From NCBI GenBank assembly GCA_002794785.1, contig NBBA01000004.1:62001-126000 (forward strand): a DNA stretch of 64,000 nucleotides. The letters are read 5' to 3'. Shown here piece after piece: positions 1 through 11,975 of the stretch; the stretch's first letter is position 1, and each line of letters starts with the position of its first letter. This DNA is from Coniferiporia sulphurascens. Lineage: Eukaryota; Basidiomycota; Agaricomycetes; Hymenochaetales; Hymenochaetaceae. The notes under the pieces were generated by a model, which searched no databases, was not told the DNA's origin, and saw only the letters and a program-made list of their open reading frames with translations. A program made the translations under genes and the position numbers.

Positions 1-2071
1 ATTTATCCGGCCCAAATGAACTATCACTGCACACCCTAGATACCAGAGTCCACCGCCGAAATTATCGATTCTCTACAGAGCTCTTCAACAAATATGCGAA
101 TCCAATCCTCTGCAAGAGGTTGTGATAAAATGTTCGCGAAAGGATCCAGTACTTAATATTAGGGAGAGACTAAATGACTGTGGAAAAGCAAGGAAAAAGA
201 AGTGACCCACCGTTGGACTTCGTAGAGACCCAGGGGTGCGAATGACCACTTCCTTCTTTCCATAGGGTGTGGAGCCACAGAGAACCTCACAAAGCACTTC
301 GATGAGTAGAGGCATATAGAACAACCGTACACTCTGGCCAAGAAATGGCATCGCGTAAACGGAAAATCACCCAAAGAACCCCGTGGGGTACGGTTAGGCA
401 GTACCGGCGGCGGAGGTATTGCTTCTGTAAATGGACAGCTCGTACGAGTTAAATGTCCCTTTTCCTCAACCGAAGGATAGAAAGAAGAATAAGAGCCGAC
501 GGCCGTAAGAAATAGAGGCATCGCTGCAAACGCGTGATCACCAGATGATCAATCCATAGTAAGATTCTAATGGATAGTGTGGGTGTCGCTCGAGTATTTC
601 TTCGATCGGGATGATGGACTTTGCTCCGCTATGGTACAAAAATAAATAGTACGTTATCCATGTTCGAAAAAGAACGACACTTGAGGTATGAAAGCACTCA
701 ATAATATCGACCGTGGGCGGCTGTCCTGGTCATATATTGAGCTTCTACATGTTCAACATCTTGAAACAGCAGATTAGCGCTGCTTGTCATTCCCAAGAGT
801 TAAAAAGAAACATATCAACGACAACTGGAACCATTAATATTGGGCCCATGGCGGTGTTAGAACTTCGGAAGCCCGCGTCAAGCCACACGCTCCTCGCCAA
901 CCCCTCTCTTCTAGCCGTCCCTGAGAAAGTCAGAACATAAGGGTCCGCCGTTTCTGTAGCCTGTCGACCGTGCCCTTCGGTTCCAGAATCACGGTATCCG
1001 TGGAGGGAAAGGATCGGTGATGGACAAGAACGCCACCGTGACCGTGGCGCGCCTCGCCATATGCATGTTTTTTCTAAGCAGTAAGGCCGGTTCAGCCATG
1101 CGAAAACGAAGCCCAACGAGTCGACTTGTCCGAGCCCGCCATAGGAAAAAGGAAAAAGAAAAGAAAAGTCCGCGGACCTGAGATTATCCGCTGTTAAAAG
1201 TGAATTGTGGATACCGGCCTTGACGATTTAGGCCTCGGACGGACGGTTTAATTTTAGCACCACGAAGGCCAAGCCTCTTGACACGTACGGGTGGTGGTGG
1301 CACTATGCAGTGGCCAAGCCGGCATCTCGGCAACAGTCAACTCCATTCAATTGCAGCACCAGACACAACATCGTCTGGACTAATTCTCTACTCGTTCCCA
1401 GTTGTCTGACGAAGACTGTCGTCAATAGATCAGACTGTCTGGTCTCCAATACGTTGAGCTGACGTTGCGTTTGCAATTGCAGAAAAGCACCGAGACCACG
1501 ACTCCCGCACTGCATGACTCAGCATCATCATCATCCCCACGGGCGGTCGGCAACAGGATTGCAGCATTAATTGGAACCCCCAACGCACTGTGACCCCTTC
1601 ATCAACTATGTTTCGTACTTATCGAGAACATGAACCGCTTCAGAGAGGCCCATCCGTTCGGCCCCACAATGCTTCACCCTGTGGCCCAACACAGCCTCTC
1701 AAGCACCCCTTTTTACTCTCTGATTCAGTCTCATTGGGGCCATAGGGCGCCTGGCCAAGCACAATGAGTCTCGAGACTCTCAAACAAGCCCGCAAACGCA
1801 CATCCAGGGGGTGCACACACCTCTTCCCGCCAACCATCATGTACGCAACTAAGCGCAAGGGCACATACGCCTCGTTCACCCTGATATAGCATGCCATGCG
1901 CCTGATCGACTCGGAAAAGGAGACATCATCCAGCGTGCGTAATGTTTTCGACTTTCGCCTGACTGCGACCCGCCGAACAAATTACACTCGCCGCAGTGGT
2001 CGAGGTATATCCGCTACAGCCACAACCACTAAGACCACAGACCCCTAGGCCAAAGCGCACGGCCCCGCTTC
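1..2071. other. Stretch without a supportable gene
   Basis: I see no convincing gene. Short open frames on both strands lack recognisable domains, codon-like bias or splice-linked extensions. The composition is ordinary for this genome, with CpG present, so it looks like intergenic DNA or the fringe of a gene outside the window. The last 100 bases are the likely promoter of the next gene. Confidence 0.4.
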
Positions 2072-2073
2072 GT

Positions 2074-2081
2074 GTGTATAA
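2074..2081 (+). promoter_or_regulatory. TATA-like box upstream of the disordered hypothetical gene
   Basis: A TATAAG-type motif lies about 95 bp before the ATG at 2174. That spacing favours this ATG over an upstream in-frame ATG at 2072, which overlaps the box. Confidence 0.4.
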
Positions 2082-2173
2082 GAACGCCGCCTCGGGTGTT
2101 TTATTGTACACGTATCACAACCGCTCCACGTCGACGCCCGCCCCTCTTCCCATCCCGCTCACCAAGACCGAGC

Positions 2174-3121
2174 ATGGACAAACGCTTTTCCCCTCGGGAA
2201 ACTGAATCCCCAAAGTCAACGACCAGAACGACCGCAACTACAGGCGCGTCGTCTTCAAGGCTTCGTTGCTCTTCACAACTTACCGGTACTGCAGACCGGC
2301 CGCGAGCCCCCACCCTGCGGCGCTCAGTTACCAGGATCCAAGCGTCTCTCGCCCATACCAGCCAATCGTCCAACCCCGACAGCACAAACCCAAAGGGCAT
2401 CGGCACATCGAAGAGACACGATGCCAAAGATGAGAGATTCGTCACGAGCACCCCGCCGAACTGGGATAAAGCGCTGTCGGACCCAAAGTTTGCGTGGGGG
2501 GTAACATACGCCGAGGCGAACGGTATACCCAGCCTGGTTCCTGTGCCATATCGCAGTCACGTCAGCCAGGACCGTAGTCGTCGGTCTGGTTCGTCCGTCC
2601 GTCGTGATGGTGACAGCGAGAAAACCCGAGTACGATTATCAGCGTCTATGAGCCAAGGGGCTGTGCGCGAATACACGACCCTCGCCCCCAGTCCTCCCAC
2701 GGCCCGGTCGCGCTCCTCGGCCTCGCGCACGTTGCTCGACTCCCCACGTACGGACATCGAGCGGTGGCTAGCCAGCGTACCCAAGTCCCCTAGCTTGAAG
2801 CCCCTGCGCCCAAGAAGCGAGCAAAGCGACGCTCCTTCGGAGAAACTCGTGGCGAAGTCCAACGCTCAGGCGCAAGCGCAAGCGCAGCAGCATCCGTATC
2901 CGTATCGGTCACCTGGGATAACACGTGTCACTGATTACGAAGAGTACGTGTACGAGCCCGAGGACGACGCGGCCTCCGGGTCAGAAACGTACAGCTACGC
3001 CGACGAAATGAGGTGTCGTTCGGACGCGGGAACGCTGACGTTCCACACTCAGACTCAAATGCCGCAAAGCCAATATGATATTGAGGCGATCGTTAGGGCT
3101 CCCACGCCTTCCGAGTATTGA
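2174..3121 (+). CDS. Hypothetical disordered Ser/Arg/Pro-rich protein
   Basis: This is a single open frame of 315 codons with no visible intron. I do not recognise the protein. It is rich in Ser, Arg, Thr and Pro and looks mostly disordered. A short QA-type repeat (AQAQAQAQQ) lies near residue 230 and is followed by an acidic, tyrosine-rich patch (residues about 255-280). No membrane segment or signal peptide is visible. One segment, around 'PPNWDKALSDPKFAWGVTYAEANGIPSLVPVP', is less biased and may be the only ordered motif; the preceding and following sequence is low complexity. The start was chosen because a TATA-like box sits about 95 bp upstream. Coding status rests on frame length and local composition only. 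Confidence 0.5.
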   Translation: MDKRFSPRETESPKSTTRTTATTGASSSRLRCSSQLTGTADRPRAPTLRRSVTRIQASLAHTSQSSNPDSTNPKGIGTSKRHDAKDERFVTSTPPNWDKALSDPKFAWGVTYAEANGIPSLVPVPYRSHVSQDRSRRSGSSVRRDGDSEKTRVRLSASMSQGAVREYTTLAPSPPTARSRSSASRTLLDSPRTDIERWLASVPKSPSLKPLRPRSEQSDAPSEKLVAKSNAQAQAQAQQHPYPYRSPGITRVTDYEEYVYEPEDDAASGSETYSYADEMRCRSDAGTLTFHTQTQMPQSQYDIEAIVRAPTPSEY

Positions 3122-3518
3122 TATTTAGCCCAGAGCTATTTTTTTATGTGCTAATTTATTTGTAATTGATGTTTTTCGGCTGTTGCCGGGTGGGGGGGGT
3201 GGGGACCAGTGCGAAGAACTGTGCGCATAAGGTTTGGGCTGTGTGTCAAGGTACATTTGACCCTGTCGATCGCGCGCAAGCACCACGGCGACGGTATTTT
3301 CTGATTTTGCTGAGATAAATTAAAAAGATGTAACCCAACACGTGCGGAAATGGCAATTAGCTAAGCAAACGGGTTCAGAATTGATCCCGGCGCCGAGTGG
3401 GGTGACCACATCGACATAATTATTATTGACGGCGCGCCGACAGATAACTCGATCCTGTTGACGAATAATGCGGGCCAGGCGCCTTGTCGCCGTCTTGCTT
3501 TTACCATCATCTCTTTCG

Positions 3519-3528
3519 CTTTATATAA
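3519..3528 (+). promoter_or_regulatory. TATA box of the FAD monooxygenase gene
   Basis: A TTTATATAAC motif lies about 70 bp upstream of the ATG at 3595. No ATG occurs between the expected transcription start and 3595, which supports 3595 as the translation start. Confidence 0.5.
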
Positions 3529-3594
3529 CGAGAGGCACCACTTCTCGTTCCTGCACCCTCGTCGGGACGTCCCTAGCAGCAACAACGAAGAGCG

Positions 3595-6236
3595 ATGGGC
3601 CAGCGCGCATCGCGTGTCCTCGACCAAGACTGGCGCATCAAAGCGGCTCTGAAGACTAATGGCAAGCCCAATGCTGATGGAGATACTAGTATCAACGACT
3701 CAACAAACGTGGCCACTGAGCCCATAGGCGAGTCGCGTCGTCGCTCGCTACACTTCCCGCTCGTTCGCCCACGGTCAAGTCGCGGTGTAGCCGATGATGG
3801 TGATGGAAACCGCAAGGGGGGGCACAAGGCACGTCCGATGTCCGTCATACTCAGACGTGGGCGCCACAGCGTAGACCTCGGCGTGCCGGGAGGTGCAAGG
3901 CCTAAGGCCGCCGATCCCGAGCCCATACGCGAGCAGCCGGCGGCGACGACGACAGATCATAGCGCGTCAGCTCCGCCGAAAATCGACGGGCAACGGCAAC
4001 CCACACGTCCACGTCTTCGCGTTGCTATTGCGTACGTACCGTATCATCTTGGCGAGCAATTAAATTATCTAAGTGCATACATGTCGTCATCCTTCAGAGG
4101 CGGCGGTATCGGCGGTCTCGCGCTCGCGACTTTTCTCTCATCCCATAACGCTCCCGATCTCGAAATTGATATTTACGAGACTGCCCCGTCGCTTACCGAG
4201 CTCGGCGCAGGGGTGGGCGTCTGGCTGCGTACTTGGCGCATCTTGTCATCTGTCACCTTCGCCGATGGCTCAGAGGACCTTGCCACTGGCTTAGCGCGCA
4301 TCGCGCCTGCAGGGCGGGACATGAGCGATGTCGTACGTGAGTGCGAATTGAGTTATTTTTTGTCTCTCAGAAAATAATCAATTCCGCCATTATTCACTAC
4401 GTCCCATTCATATCCTATCCATAGAAAAAGCTTTCGAGTTCCGTAAAGGCGATGGTGGCCCTGAGGGTCGCTCGTTCTACACTATGATGGTGCCTTGTGC
4501 GTGTTCTTCTAATTCACCCATTTATGCACTAAAGACGTATATAAATTACAGTCAGCGTCCTAACTCTGCACCGTGCCGACTATCAGCAGGTCCTTGCACA
4601 GCACGCAATTCCGCCTGCTACACCTCACTTCGGGAAGCGTCTCGTCGGGTACGGATATGTGGATGAGAACGAGTAAGTATACTTCATCCTCCCCTTATCC
4701 TTCCTTTCATCAATCGCTGCTTACAGCACGTCGGAGTACTGACTGATACCAACTTCTTTACTTCTTGAAGCATCACCTCTGAGGTTTTACTGAAATTCGC
4801 TGATGGGAGCACTGCTCGTGCAGACGTGCTTATTGGTGCGGATGGTATCCGCAGCGCGACGCGCGGAGAGATGTACCGTCGTCTCGCTCAGAGAGGCGTT
4901 CTCGATGATTTTTTGAAAGTGGTCGAGACCCCAGCCTCCACTTCTGACCTCAACGAATCTCCAGAACAAGAACCGGGTCTGGACGCATTGTCCGACTTGA
5001 TTGACCCCGTGTGGAGCGGAACGAACGTGTATAGGCATCTTATCCCGCTTGCAGCTCTCGAAGCGCGTTTTCCCGGGCACAGAGCGGGGAAAGGACCCGT
5101 CGTCGTGCGTTCACCTCTTCACCATTCTGCAGCAAATTCTTTCTTACCACTCCCTTATTCTTCACCAGTACCTCGGCAAAAATAAACACGTTATCGCATT
5201 CCCCATCGCACATGTTGGTACCTCCGCAAGTCCAGATTCCCCAGACGCTGCGGCCGCCGCTCCAGCGGCGATGGTGAACCTTGTAGCGTTTGTATCAGAC
5301 CCCGAAAAGGAAGGTACACGCATCGAGGGTGTCTGGGTGCGTCCCGCGCCACACGTGGATTTGCTAAGCGTTTTCGCAGGATGGGAAGATGAGGTCCGAG
5401 CGCTGTTGGAGGTACGTTTCATTTCTTCAATTTCAATGAGCGTCTTTACTATGTGGCTGATATAATTCCCTTTCTTAGCTGGTGGAAAGCCCGCTCCTCT
5501 GGGCGATTCATACGCTGAAACCGCTCCCACGTTTTTCGGATCCAGACGGGCGCATCGCGCTGCTGGGAGACGCTGTTCGTATCATATCCACATCTATGAC
5601 CGGACGATATGCTTAAAACCTTTCATATGCTCAGGCACATGCAATGACGCCGCACCAGGGTGCCGGTGGTGGACAAGCCATCGAGGTTCGTCATCCTCAT
5701 GCTCATCATCTTTTCATAAGTTTAAATTTAACTTCGTGCATGCGTATCAGGACGCCCATGTTCTCGCAGCGCTTCTCGCGGATAAGCACACAACCTCCGC
5801 TACGCTCCCCGCCGCATTACGCGCGTATGACGCCGTGCGTGTCCCGGAAGCGCACGCGGTTGTGCGTTCGTCACGCCTGAATGGGATGATGTACGAGTTC
5901 AATCACGGATGGGATGAGGAAGACTTGCAAGCTCAGGACGACGAAGTTGCCACTCTTGTGGACCTTGATGAGTACGCGCCTGCGGGGGGCTCCGAAGGCC
6001 CTGGGACAGGAGCAGTGGCAGAGCCCTCAGCAGAGCCGGAGCCGGAGCCGAATGTCGAAGAAGAGGAGGGCGCGGAACTACACCGCCTTCATCAATTCGC
6101 GGAAGCGATCATGGAGATCCACGAATGGGAATGGGCGTCTGAACCTGCGGAGAGCCAACCGCAGCGGGGGATTCGACTTTTCGAAGAACTGTTGGCTGAG
6201 AGTGCAAGTGCAAGTGCTCCCAGAGGTGAGGTGTAG
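3595..6236 (+). CDS. FAD-dependent monooxygenase, salicylate-hydroxylase type, with long N-terminal extension
   Basis: Likely a flavoprotein aromatic hydroxylase using NAD(P)H and O2; the substrate is unknown. Nine exons: 3595-4031, 4098-4336, 4425-4496, 4552-4672, 4771-5104, 5169-5411, 5479-5574, 5635-5685 and 5751-6236. They sum to 2079 nt, 692 aa. Introns 1 and 2 have GT-AG ends and joining restores family motifs. Seen: the dinucleotide motif GGGIGGL (about 147-153), the DG motif GADGIRS (about 312-318) and the GD motif LLGDAAHAMTP (about 510-520). Odd points: about 145 disordered residues precede the Rossmann fold, starting MGQRAS, which fits an N-myristoylation site; the C-terminus has an acidic Glu/Pro-rich tract before a helical tail. 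Family members are usually about 400-450 aa. A separate small gene fused by annotation is possible, but no later Met sits next to the FAD motif. Confidence 0.85.
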
Positions 6237-6767
6237 GAGAAATCTGCGAATTAAACAAAGGCTGGGATGGAAAGCTCGTTGTGAGAATGGGCATCGGTGG
6301 GAAGCTATTATCTCCTTCTTTCCTTCCCATTTCCCTTTCCATTCGATTGCATTTTTGATTTTCCGTTCCCTTGAGTATTTCTAATCCTAGCTCCTTGACG
6401 CCTTCACCGCTCTAGGCACGAAACCACCACTCCACGCATGCCAAATTAGCAAGCCCACAGCAACGAAACCGAGCTGAACGAATGCTAATGTACCCGATTC
6501 TGTATTTTTATGGGCTAAGTTGTCGTATCTATCTATCATACTTTTTCTCTCAAACCTCTACCCTCAAAATCCATTTATGCAAAGGACCCAAATGGTCGGC
6601 TTAAAGTCTGCAATGCGTAACAACCCCACCCCACATCTCCAGCCCACATAGGAAATGAACGAATAAAAACTAAATAAGCAAAAACGCGGCCTATGGATGA
6701 TATTAGAAAATAAATGAAGAACGTGTTTTTCCAGAACGGTCCCAGCACACCTCCACCTTCACTACAT
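6237..6767. other. Convergent intergenic spacer
   Basis: This 531-bp AT-rich stretch lies between two genes that converge, the FAD monooxygenase (+) and the MFS transporter (-). It must hold both 3' untranslated regions. I see no further gene. Confidence 0.5.
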
Positions 6768-9035
6768 CTACGCTTTCGCCGTGCCCTTCTCCCCGCGTAC
6801 CGAAGCGCCATCATCAACGCTCTCCTGCTCCTGCCCCTGCCCCAGCTCTCGCTCTGCATTCTCAAGACTCTGGCGATCGACAAGGCGCGGATTGCGCAGC
6901 ACAAGCGCGCACGCGAGGAACGGTACACACAGACACACGCCCGCAATACACAGCAGGCGCTGTACGTCGCTGTACGCGTGCACGACCGCCGTGCGCTCCG
7001 GTGTGCCAAACGGATGTGACAGCACGAACGTCAGAGGCGAGTCGTACGCCGCCGTTGCGAGTGTGCTGTTTCCTAGGTATGCCTCGAGCTTTCCTGGAAG
7101 CGTGTTCGTCCAGATGGCCTGATGGAAAGGGGGTTAGGCTAGGGGGGGAGGGAGAGGAAAAGTCACGTACGCCAGAGATGGCACCGCCGATTGCGGAGCC
7201 GACGTTGTATGCGGCGAGGTAGAGGGCGGTGACCAGCGCGACGTCTGCAGTTCATCAAGAACGAATGTCGGTCACAACTTCAGAAAATAAAGCGGCTTCG
7301 GATTAGGGAGAAACTTACGCTCGTGCTTAGTCGCAGCCTGGACGAGCGCTTGGACAGAATACGGCGTGAAACCACCCGCGAAACCGAGGACGATCTGGGA
7401 GCCGATGATGCCGGCGGTGTCGCCATTGCCGTGTATACCGCGGAAGCGCACGAGGAGGCCCATGCCGAGCGCGAACAGGCATACACCCGCGACTGCGAAC
7501 CACTTGATGTAGCGCACATAGCGCACAGTCAGACCGACGACGAGGCCCGTCAGCACGGACACGAATGAGTACAGGAAGGAGATGCGCGTCGCGCTGAGGA
7601 TGGACTGGTCGAACGCGACGACGAGGACGGTGTATAGGTAGCTGAGCAGCATAATGTCAGAACAGTGCAATGCGAGTCTGAAGATGTGTTGCTCACTCTC
7701 CCTGGAGATACCACACGCAATTGAGGAAAACGGCACAGCCCATACCGCCGATGCTGGAAGCATTTGAAGCTGTATTAGACACGCGGAGACACCCATCTGA
7801 GGAACAAACCTTACACAGAGCGGTCCTTCAAGAGGTGGAACGGCATCACAGGGAACCTTGCGTACTTCATTTCCCAGAGCACAAACACAGGGACGAGCAA
7901 GACCCCGATGACGAGCATAACGATTACGTCCGCGTGTCCCCAGCGCGACGATGTTCCTCCCGCAATGGTCAACGGCAGCAGGATGAGCGACAAGAAGCCG
8001 CATATGAGCAAAAGCCCAATCGCATCAAGACGCCAGAACAGGTCAATCACGAGCGCCCCGTACGACCCGTGAATCTGTTTGAGTGTCCGGAAACCCCTGA
8101 GCTTTCCCGCCACCTTCGCGCGGCGCGCGGCGATCATCAGCGTGAAGATGGCGGGGATCGCGCAGACCGGCATAAGAATGGCGAACATCCCGACGCCCCA
8201 ATTCCATTTGCTGTGCAATAGAACTGCTGACGCGACGTTTCCGCCGACCCAGGCATTGATCTGACAGACTTTGTTAAAGGGGAAACAGCGAAAAAGTATT
8301 AGGCACGCACTAGGTAAGGTGTAGCAGGAATATACGACAGGAAAAGACGGTTGCGCAGGCTCGTAATATCGGCAATGATAATTTCGACGAGCAGCGTCAA
8401 TCCCGTATAACCTATCTGGTACAATATCTAGGGGCAGAAAAGGCTTTATCAGATATGATTTAGATAAGGGCCAAGCTCGTTACCCACCGCCCCACCCGCA
8501 AAAGTCCTAACACTATTCGAGCTGGCTTCTACAATCGTGCCTTTGATGCGCATAAGTTAGTCCTTATTCTCTGCCCTGAGGCGACCCGATGCAACTCACC
8601 AAGGGTATAGAAGAAGACAGAGACACAAATTAGCTCCACGCGACCGAATACATCGGCAATGCGAGCATATGCAGGTTGAGCAGCAGCTGCGATGATCGCG
8701 CGGACGGTATTTAGCGTGGCGAGGAGGGAGTGCGAAGAGTAACTGTTCGTTGCGGTTGCTTGGAACGTGGACCTTACGCTCCCATCTAGTAAGGGAGCCG
8801 CAGATAAGCGAGTGGTCAGTGCAAGCCTGATCGCAAAGTAGAAAGAAGTTGACTGACCAAGTCCATAGGCATAAGAAATCAGGAAGATTCCGACGAATAG
8901 TAAAACTTTCAAGGGGAGGGTAAACTCCTCTGAAATGGCTGCAATGCGTTGGACGCCCGGGTTCTCCAGTTCGTCCCTCTTGGAAGACTGTTCGCGGTCG
9001 TAGTCCTTCACGTCAACATCCTTTTCGGACGACAT
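6768..9035 (-). CDS. MFS siderophore-iron transporter (MirB/ARN type)
   Basis: Probably a plasma-membrane importer of ferric siderophores with about 14 membrane segments. Nine exons, in coding order: 9035-8858, 8785-8600, 8540-8488, 8427-8311, 8260-7815, 7753-7697, 7641-7319, 7244-7171 and 7118-6768. They total 1785 nt, 594 aa, the usual size for the family. Recognisable segments include a charged N-terminus ([13 protein letters not shown]), the first helix ending [22 protein letters not shown] as the loop 2-3 signature, [34 protein letters not shown], and [21 protein letters not shown] near helix 11. The C-terminal tail is polar and Gln/Glu-rich. All introns (50-74 bp) have GT-AG ends. The start at 9035 gives the usual acidic tail before helix 1. 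The next gene downstream converges on it. Confidence 0.9.
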
Positions 9036-9176
9036 CTCTAGCAAGCTGTGTGTATGCGGGGGCAGGCGCCTCTGCGAACTTCTGAGGAGCACAGAGAGGT
9101 TGGCGTCTGGCTGGCCGTCCGAGAGGGAGATTGGAAGATATCGGAGGTGCCGACCGCGAGTTTTTGACGAACAATC

Positions 9177-9210
9177 TTATCAGATTTTTTAAAGTTCTTC
9201 TCATTTATCT
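9177..9210 (-). promoter_or_regulatory. Paired GATA-factor sites upstream of the siderophore transporter
   Basis: On the minus strand the sequences TGATAA (9182-9177) and AGATAA (9210-9205) fit the fungal HGATAR consensus. They lie about 140-175 bp upstream of the transporter ATG. Two further AGATAA sites occur at 9676-9681 and 9707-9712. In fungi, siderophore genes are commonly repressed in iron-rich conditions by GATA factors of the Urbs1/SreA type. The link here is inferred from sequence and position. Confidence 0.35.
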
Positions 9211-9793
9211 AATCAGATGCTTCTTTCCAGAATGATGCGATTATGTCACGTCTATTGGATCCGGGCCGACAACCGTACAAATTCTCGGCACCGCCTGGTG
9301 CACGTCCTCTTTATTTATTTTGCGCCCCATACCCCTACAGTTCTCATAAATTCTTCAGTTAAAGAAATTCAAAGTGAAACAGCTCTATAAAGGAACCCGC
9401 GGAACATTATGGGGTTCATAGTTTTATTCTTTGAATTTCGGTATGTCTTGTCGGAGCTCGTTTTTTTTCTCGAAAGAACAGAAGCACTCATTAGAAGGCC
9501 AAGCATATTCAGGCACTGAAGCGTCCTTCGGTTTCCCGCCACAGCACATGTGCCTGATAGCACGTAGAATCAGTTATCCTCGAGGCATGAGAATGTTGGG
9601 CGCGTCTCCATGTGCTCCGTTTGTTGTTCTTAAACAAATTAACACCCACTTTCAGTGCGGAACCATATTGATATGTTATCTACAAGTGAGACAGCAATTT
9701 TGTATGTTATCTCGATCTCCTCATATACAAAGCAAATCGATTTAACTTAATACCCCTGGATTCGCTATCGTATTTTCAACTGAGCTGCATGCC

Positions 9794-10653
9794 TTATTCG
9801 ACCGCGTCGCTCCCTTCCGCCACGCGCTCCAACAGATTCTTCCTCCCTCGCTCCTCAAGAAACCTCTCGAGCGCCCACGAGTTTCGAGAGTTAGCTTTGT
9901 ACCAGCCAATGAACATCTCCCCAACGCCGGGGGTCATTCCGACGCCCTCCGAGATGCAGTGGCGCAGGTACATCATAAGAGTCAAGTTCCAAGGAAGACT
10001 ATGGTGCAAGCGTTAGCGATCACTCTCATTAGGCGACATCAACCTGAGTAGACAACGAATGATGACACGTGATAACAGGTGAAGATACGCACTCTGCTTT
10101 CCTCGCCTCGAGGATAACTAGAGATACTCCGAGGACAACATCAACAATCGGTCCCGCAGCAGGGATAAAACCTGTAGATCCGCCGAACGTCAACAGATTA
10201 AACGTACTGAGAACGGTAGGTCTACTCAAAAAAACTGAACTTACCAATGACGGCGGAGCGTCCAAAACGGAGTCCACACAAGTTGAACCCATAGTCAAGT
10301 CTGCGAGCCCGTTTGCGGACTTTTAGTAGAACCTTCTTATCCCCTTCGGAAAGGCCTTCTGGGACAGGACGCTATTACGACTATATCAGTTGTACATCGG
10401 ATAATGTGGCGCCCGCAACAGGACTTGAACAGAGTTAGTTGAACACTCATCTACATACCTCTACGCGCTTTCCTGTCCTGAGGTCGTATGCATACCGAGG
10501 ATCTAATGCCTCGTACCTCGCTGCAACATTGATAATGCGCTCTCCCGAGTGCCCTTCTGCGGCTTTCATCAAAAGACCCGTACTCCCCTTACTGGCTTTG
10601 ACTCCGCCTCCTCTTTTCGTGGGTGCGGGATGCGATTTGTTCTTGTTCCCCAT
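9794..10653 (-). CDS. DUF4112 domain protein
   Basis: Conserved fungal protein of unknown function. Four exons in coding order: 10653-10459, 10371-10245, 10171-10093 and 9998-9794. They total 606 nt, 201 aa, with introns of 87, 73 and 94 bp. The N-terminus is basic and Gly/Lys-rich; the ordered part starts with the motif RYEALDPRYAYDLRTGKRVE (residues about 46-65). The DUF4112 core follows: RLDYGFNLCG, then a Gly/Pro-rich hydrophobic segment GFIPAAGPIVDVVLGVSLVI likely to enter the membrane, and a second GVGMTPGVGEMFIGWYKANSRN with the family's typical 'YKAN(S/T)RN' box. The protein may be a membrane-associated hairpin, but no activity is known. It lies 758 bp upstream of the siderophore transporter on the same strand; nothing links the two functionally. 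Confidence 0.85.
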
Positions 10654-11713
10654 GGAAGGATAAACGATATAGGATGGTGCCTTCGGATTTTGTGCAGAAA
10701 TCGCAAAGTGCGAAGAAAATGTAGACGAAGGGTTGGTTCAACTAATTTATAAGTGCACCGTGGTCGCCACTTTGCAATATCCCCAGACACTTTGCTATGC
10801 TCGAATCGGAAGGGATTTACAAGAGCTGGATGCAGCTCCAAGTAGCCCAGTGATTACAAGGCATATATCATAGTAATGGTTGAGAGACTTGGGCCTTGAG
10901 TCACAGACTCACAGTGGACATATCGAGTCGACGAGGACCAGCGAAGCTTAATGTATACGGCGTTGTAAACTGTAGGAGGTCATCGTTTCCCTTTCTGTGA
11001 TAGCAAAGCACATATTGACGAAGAGTAGTAGATTTCAATTGGAGGATCCTCCAAGTCGTCAGTCCAGTACGCCCGAAAGCATCATGCTAAGCGTGGGTTT
11101 GACCCGCCGCGCAAAGCACAACCTTTTCAGATATTCCCACGCTACCGCAATTTGCCGTGTCCCCAAATTTGCGCGACGTGAAGCAAACGTGATTTGAACT
11201 CCGAAGCAAACTGCATCTGCCATCTTCGAGATTGACCATACATTACCGGACTGGAAAAGCAATTAGATCTGAAACATGTTGAAGAAGAGTGGACTATCCG
11301 TACTGCTTCTATCTGTGTTAGTCTTGCTCTCCCTTGCTGGTCTCTTAGAAGTTAGAACAGTACTTTTGCGTATGGTAATTTTTTCTCGGGCGTACAAACA
11401 CGAAGGGAGGAGTGTGGGCATCGGGCATCCAGATGGAAATCTTGCACTGGCACGGAAGACTCAAGTTGCAATGCTGCATGGGTGTGCTCAGCCTCATTTT
11501 GTGAGAACATCATTTCTTGCTTCCTTATGTTTCCTTCAAGTCAATAGAATATACGTTGATGGAATCTTGCCAGTTTATATCTCCGGTGCACCTAGATAAA
11601 CGTATTCTGTACCACGAAATACTGACAAAACCTTCACGGATGGTGATACTGGTATCTGGTCTAGGGCACACTACCTGTACCCTTTCTGCACTCAAATCAA
11701 GCAATACACTGAC
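10654..11713. other. Intergenic stretch before the copia element
   Basis: About 1.06 kb with no supportable gene. Its left part must contain the DUF4112 promoter. The right end is the junction with the copia LTR at 11714. Confidence 0.4.
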
Positions 11714-11968
11714 TCTTAAAATCTACGCACGTTGTGGTAGACGATGAGGTGCAGTGGTGAGACTAAGGCAAGGTGGGTTATCAGCGTAAACCGATGTATT
11801 TCTAGGGCGAGACCAGCTCCCCTTATATACACGTTCCGTGGGCTAGTACTACTATAACTAACTAGCTCCTATCGTATGGCGTTATCATTGCGTTATCGTT
11901 CACTTAGTAAGGTGGTTGTTCATATGACCACGTACTATATTTATATCGTTCGTTATATTTATTTAATA
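11714..11968 (-). repeat. Copia 3' LTR, 255 bp
   Basis: This LTR is the same length as the copy at 16896-17150 and differs from it at about two positions (near 11766 and 11886). In element orientation (minus strand) it starts TATTAAATAAATA and ends TTTTAAGA, with a TATATAAGG promoter motif inside. The two differences in 255 bp imply a young insertion. Confidence 0.9.
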
Positions 11969-11975
11969 CTCCCCT

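Noticed and set aside
7721..8221. A 166-codon plus-strand frame opposite the siderophore transporter
   Set aside because: It spans introns of the transporter and is low complexity (His/Arg/Glu).
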